Shown piece by piece: positions 12,704 to 14,485 of a stretch of 14,485 nucleotides of DNA. Origin of the DNA: QFOX01 sp044341105. GTDB lineage: Bacteria > Pseudomonadota > Alphaproteobacteria > Rickettsiales > UBA3002. Location of the stretch: positions 1 to 14,485 of the forward strand of contig JBIISI010000053.1 of assembly GCA_044341105.1 (NCBI GenBank), written 5' to 3'. Every line of letters begins with the position of its first letter. Position 1 is the first letter of the stretch. The notes beneath the pieces are model-generated. The model saw only the letters and a program-made list of their open reading frames with translations, was not told where the DNA came from and searched no databases. Made by a program: the position numbers and the translations under genes.

Positions 12704-14104
12704 ATGACAATTCCCTCGCTTCCCATCGCGCTGGCACAGGCCACCCGCACGGATTTCTCGCTCTTCCTGCGGCGCGTGGTGGCGACCACATCGCCCGCGG
12801 CACGCTACGCGCACAACTGGCATATCGACGCGATCAGTGAATATCTGGGCGCGTGCGCCCGCGGCGAGGTGCGGCGGTTGATTATCAACCTGCCGCCGCG
12901 CATGCTGAAATCGACGCTGGTATCGGTTGCGTGGCCCGCATGGCTGCTGGGGCAGGACGCACGGGCGCGCATGATGGTGGCCAGTTACGCGCAGAGCCTG
13001 GCCACCAAACATTCCACCGATTGCCGGCTGGTGATGCAAAGCGCATGGTACCGGCGGGCATTCCCCGACACACGACTGAGCGCCGATCAGAACGAGAAAG
13101 ACAAGTTCGTGACCACCGCGCGTGGGCAGCGGCTGGCGGTTTCCGTGGGTGGGGCGGCCATTGGCGAGGGCGGAAATATCCTGATCGTGGATGACCCGTT
13201 GAACCCGCTTCAGGCCATGCAGCGCAGCCAGCGCGAGAGCACGAATGCATGGTTCGACCACAGCTTCGCCACCCGGCTGGACGACAAGCAGCGCGGCGCG
13301 ATGGTGGTGGTGATGCAGCGGCTGCATGCGGAGGATCTCTCGGGGTATCTCTTACGCAAGGGCGGGTGGGAGCATTTATGCCTGCCGGCCATTGCGCCGG
13401 AAGCGGCCAGTGTGACAGTGGGGCGTTTTCACTATGCACGGGCGGCGGGCGAGGCGCTGCACCCCGCGCGCGAGCCGGAACCGGTGCTGCGCGCCTTGCA
13501 ACAGGAAATGGGTAGCACGCATTTCAGCGCGCAATACCAGCAGGCACCGCGCATGGACGAAGGCGCTATGGTGAAGTCCGCATGGCTTGCGCGCTATGTG
13601 CAGGTGCCGCAGGGCCGGGTGGTGCAAAGCTGGGATACGGCGATTAAGGCCGGGGCGCAGCACGATGCCAGCGCCTGCGCCACGTTCGTGCGCCATGAGG
13701 GGGTGCATTACCTGGTGGATCTGTTGCAGGTGCGGCTGGAATACCCCGAATTGAAGCGGCTGATGGTGACGCACGCCGCGCGCTTCCAGCCCGAGGTGAT
13801 GCTTATTGAGGATAAGGCGAGCGGCCAGTCGCTGCTGCAGGATTTGCGGCGGGAAACGGAACTACCCGTGCTGGCGTGCCTGCCGCAGGGCGACAAGCAG
13901 ATGCGGCTTGCGCGGGTGACGCCGCTGATGGAGGCGGGCAGGCTGGCCTTGCCCCATGCCGCGCCATGGCTGGCCGAGGCGGAGATGCAATTGCTGCAAT
14001 TCCCGGATTATCCCCACGATGATGCGGTGGATGCCATCAGCCAGTATTTGAATTGGGTGCGGGCGCGGGCGGGCAATGGCGCGCCGGTGATTCGCCGCGT
14101 GTAG
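12704..14104 (+). CDS. terL: Phage-type terminase large subunit
   Basis: A 466-residue DNA-packaging motor of the TIGR01630/COG5362 type, common in alphaproteobacteria. The ATPase half has an LPPRMLKST Walker A variant (63-71, Lys69), SVAWPAWLLG (74-83), a Walker B ILIVDDP (159-165) and a coupling-type VVVMQRLHAEDLSGYL (201-216). The nuclease half has QSWDTA (308-313, Asp311), IEDKASG (368-374) and HDDAVDA (438-444), the expected metal-binding acidic trio of an RNase H-like fold. All key residues are present, so it appears functional. The start at 12704 is preferred for GAAGG just upstream; a GTG at 12683 would add seven residues. It is full length, yet no portal, protease or capsid gene follows. 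Confidence 0.93.
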   Translation: MTIPSLPIALAQATRTDFSLFLRRVVATTSPAARYAHNWHIDAISEYLGACARGEVRRLIINLPPRMLKSTLVSVAWPAWLLGQDARARMMVASYAQSLATKHSTDCRLVMQSAWYRRAFPDTRLSADQNEKDKFVTTARGQRLAVSVGGAAIGEGGNILIVDDPLNPLQAMQRSQRESTNAWFDHSFATRLDDKQRGAMVVVMQRLHAEDLSGYLLRKGGWEHLCLPAIAPEAASVTVGRFHYARAAGEALHPAREPEPVLRALQQEMGSTHFSAQYQQAPRMDEGAMVKSAWLARYVQVPQGRVVQSWDTAIKAGAQHDASACATFVRHEGVHYLVDLLQVRLEYPELKRLMVTHAARFQPEVMLIEDKASGQSLLQDLRRETELPVLACLPQGDKQMRLARVTPLMEAGRLALPHAAPWLAEAEMQLLQFPDYPHDDAVDAISQYLNWVRARAGNGAPVIRRV

Positions 14105-14144
14105 GGGCCTTCACAGAATCTTCACAAAACTCACCTGCGCTGCG

Positions 14145-14153
14145 TGGTATGAT
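14145..14153 (+). promoter_or_regulatory. Extended -10 promoter candidate
   Basis: TGGTATGAT matches the extended -10 consensus TGnTATAAT at all but one position. TTCACA at 14121-14126 is a poor -35 because the spacer is 21 bases. The predicted leader to the ATG at 14189 is about 30 bases. Confidence 0.45.
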
Positions 14154-14188
14154 TTTCATAAGCAATCTTCAGAATTTGTACGACACGT

Positions 14189-14485
14189 ATGGAACCACCC
14201 CGCGCCGCATCTGCTACGGCTGAGACATCCCACGCTTCGGGCGACGCCCTGCAGGCGGGGCTCAGCGCTGTGCTGTTCGGGGCGCTTGGGGCCTATATCG
14301 GCAACCGCCTGGGGGCCAAGGGCGGCGAACATGGTCCGCGCACCTTCTCGAAAAAGCTGATGACGCTGATTGGTGGCACCCTGTGTGGTGCGATTGCGCT
14401 GTATGTGTCGTGGAAACGCACGGCACCTGCGCCGGAACCCGCGCAAGACGGCGAAAAACTGCCCGAGCCCAAACCGCTGATGGAC
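14189..14485 (+). CDS. Small Gly-rich membrane protein (partial, runs off the window)
   Basis: Ninety-nine codons stay open from the ATG at 14189 to the end, so the C-terminus is missing. Residues 20-40 (LQAGLSAVLFGALGAYIGNRL) form a glycine-zipper-like hydrophobic helix. A second hydrophobic segment, LMTLIGGTLCGAIALYVSW (56-74), is followed by a Pro/Glu/Lys-rich tail. The two-helix hairpin with basic flanks suggests an inner-membrane protein. No clear ribosome site precedes the ATG. I do not recognise the family. Antisense frames are shadows. Confidence 0.65.
   Translation, partial: MEPPRAASATAETSHASGDALQAGLSAVLFGALGAYIGNRLGAKGGEHGPRTFSKKLMTLIGGTLCGAIALYVSWKRTAPAPEPAQDGEKLPEPKPLMD

Noticed and set aside
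12659..13327. Upstream extension of the His-rich gene on the minus strand
   Set aside because: It runs antisense through terL; the MKKLFF start at 12658 is the plausible beginning.
14156..14446. Minus-strand frame of 96 codons
   Set aside because: It is opposite the open plus-strand gene, Arg/Cys-rich and without a ribosome site or motif.

Overview
The window looks like a chromosomal segment of an alphaproteobacterium. This is inferred from the OmpA-like and Flp pilin sequences, a TerL family common in that class, moderately high GC, and a small conserved C-terminal '..KYGFEV' protein. No rRNA, tRNA or other taxonomic marker is present, so the lineage is not fixed.

Layout. Bases 1-490 hold no gene. 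They are a repeat-rich, G/C-skewed leader: a TGGTTAG heptamer array, two GC-rich hairpins forming a REP-pair-like element with a G-quadruplex motif, and a CCCTAG/CCCTGG hexamer array. Bases 491-3084 carry two stop/start-overlapping plus-strand genes. They encode paralogous proteins with hydrophobic segments, of a family I do not recognise. A bidirectional hairpin terminator separates them from a minus-strand run read in the order RTX protein (7612-5363), RimB-RimK fusion (5243-3852) and OmpA-like lipoprotein-independent envelope protein (3743-3135). Good hairpin terminators follow the RTX gene and ompA, and a weaker one follows rimK, so these look like separate units rather than one operon.

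Bases 7869-8618 encode a membrane-anchored Sel1-repeat protein, convergent with two small Flp-type pilin genes. The second pilin gene (54 codons) is very short and is separated from the first by a strong terminator.

From about 9238 to 14104 the segment has a phage-derived flavour. It holds a TerL-type terminase with an intact ATPase motif and nuclease acidic residues, a possible small-terminase-like protein, two tightly coupled small genes resembling phage-associated alphaproteobacterial proteins, and three other small or medium genes of unknown function, one very histidine-rich. No portal, capsid, tail, integrase or lysis gene is visible. The set may therefore be a domesticated or scattered remnant rather than a prophage. 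The window ends inside a small membrane-protein gene behind an extended -10 promoter candidate.

The most unusual items are the unrecognised paralogous pair, the RimB-RimK single-chain fusion, the RTX protein whose glycine-to-tryptophan substitutions fall in strict 54-nt register, and the orphan terminase neighbourhood.
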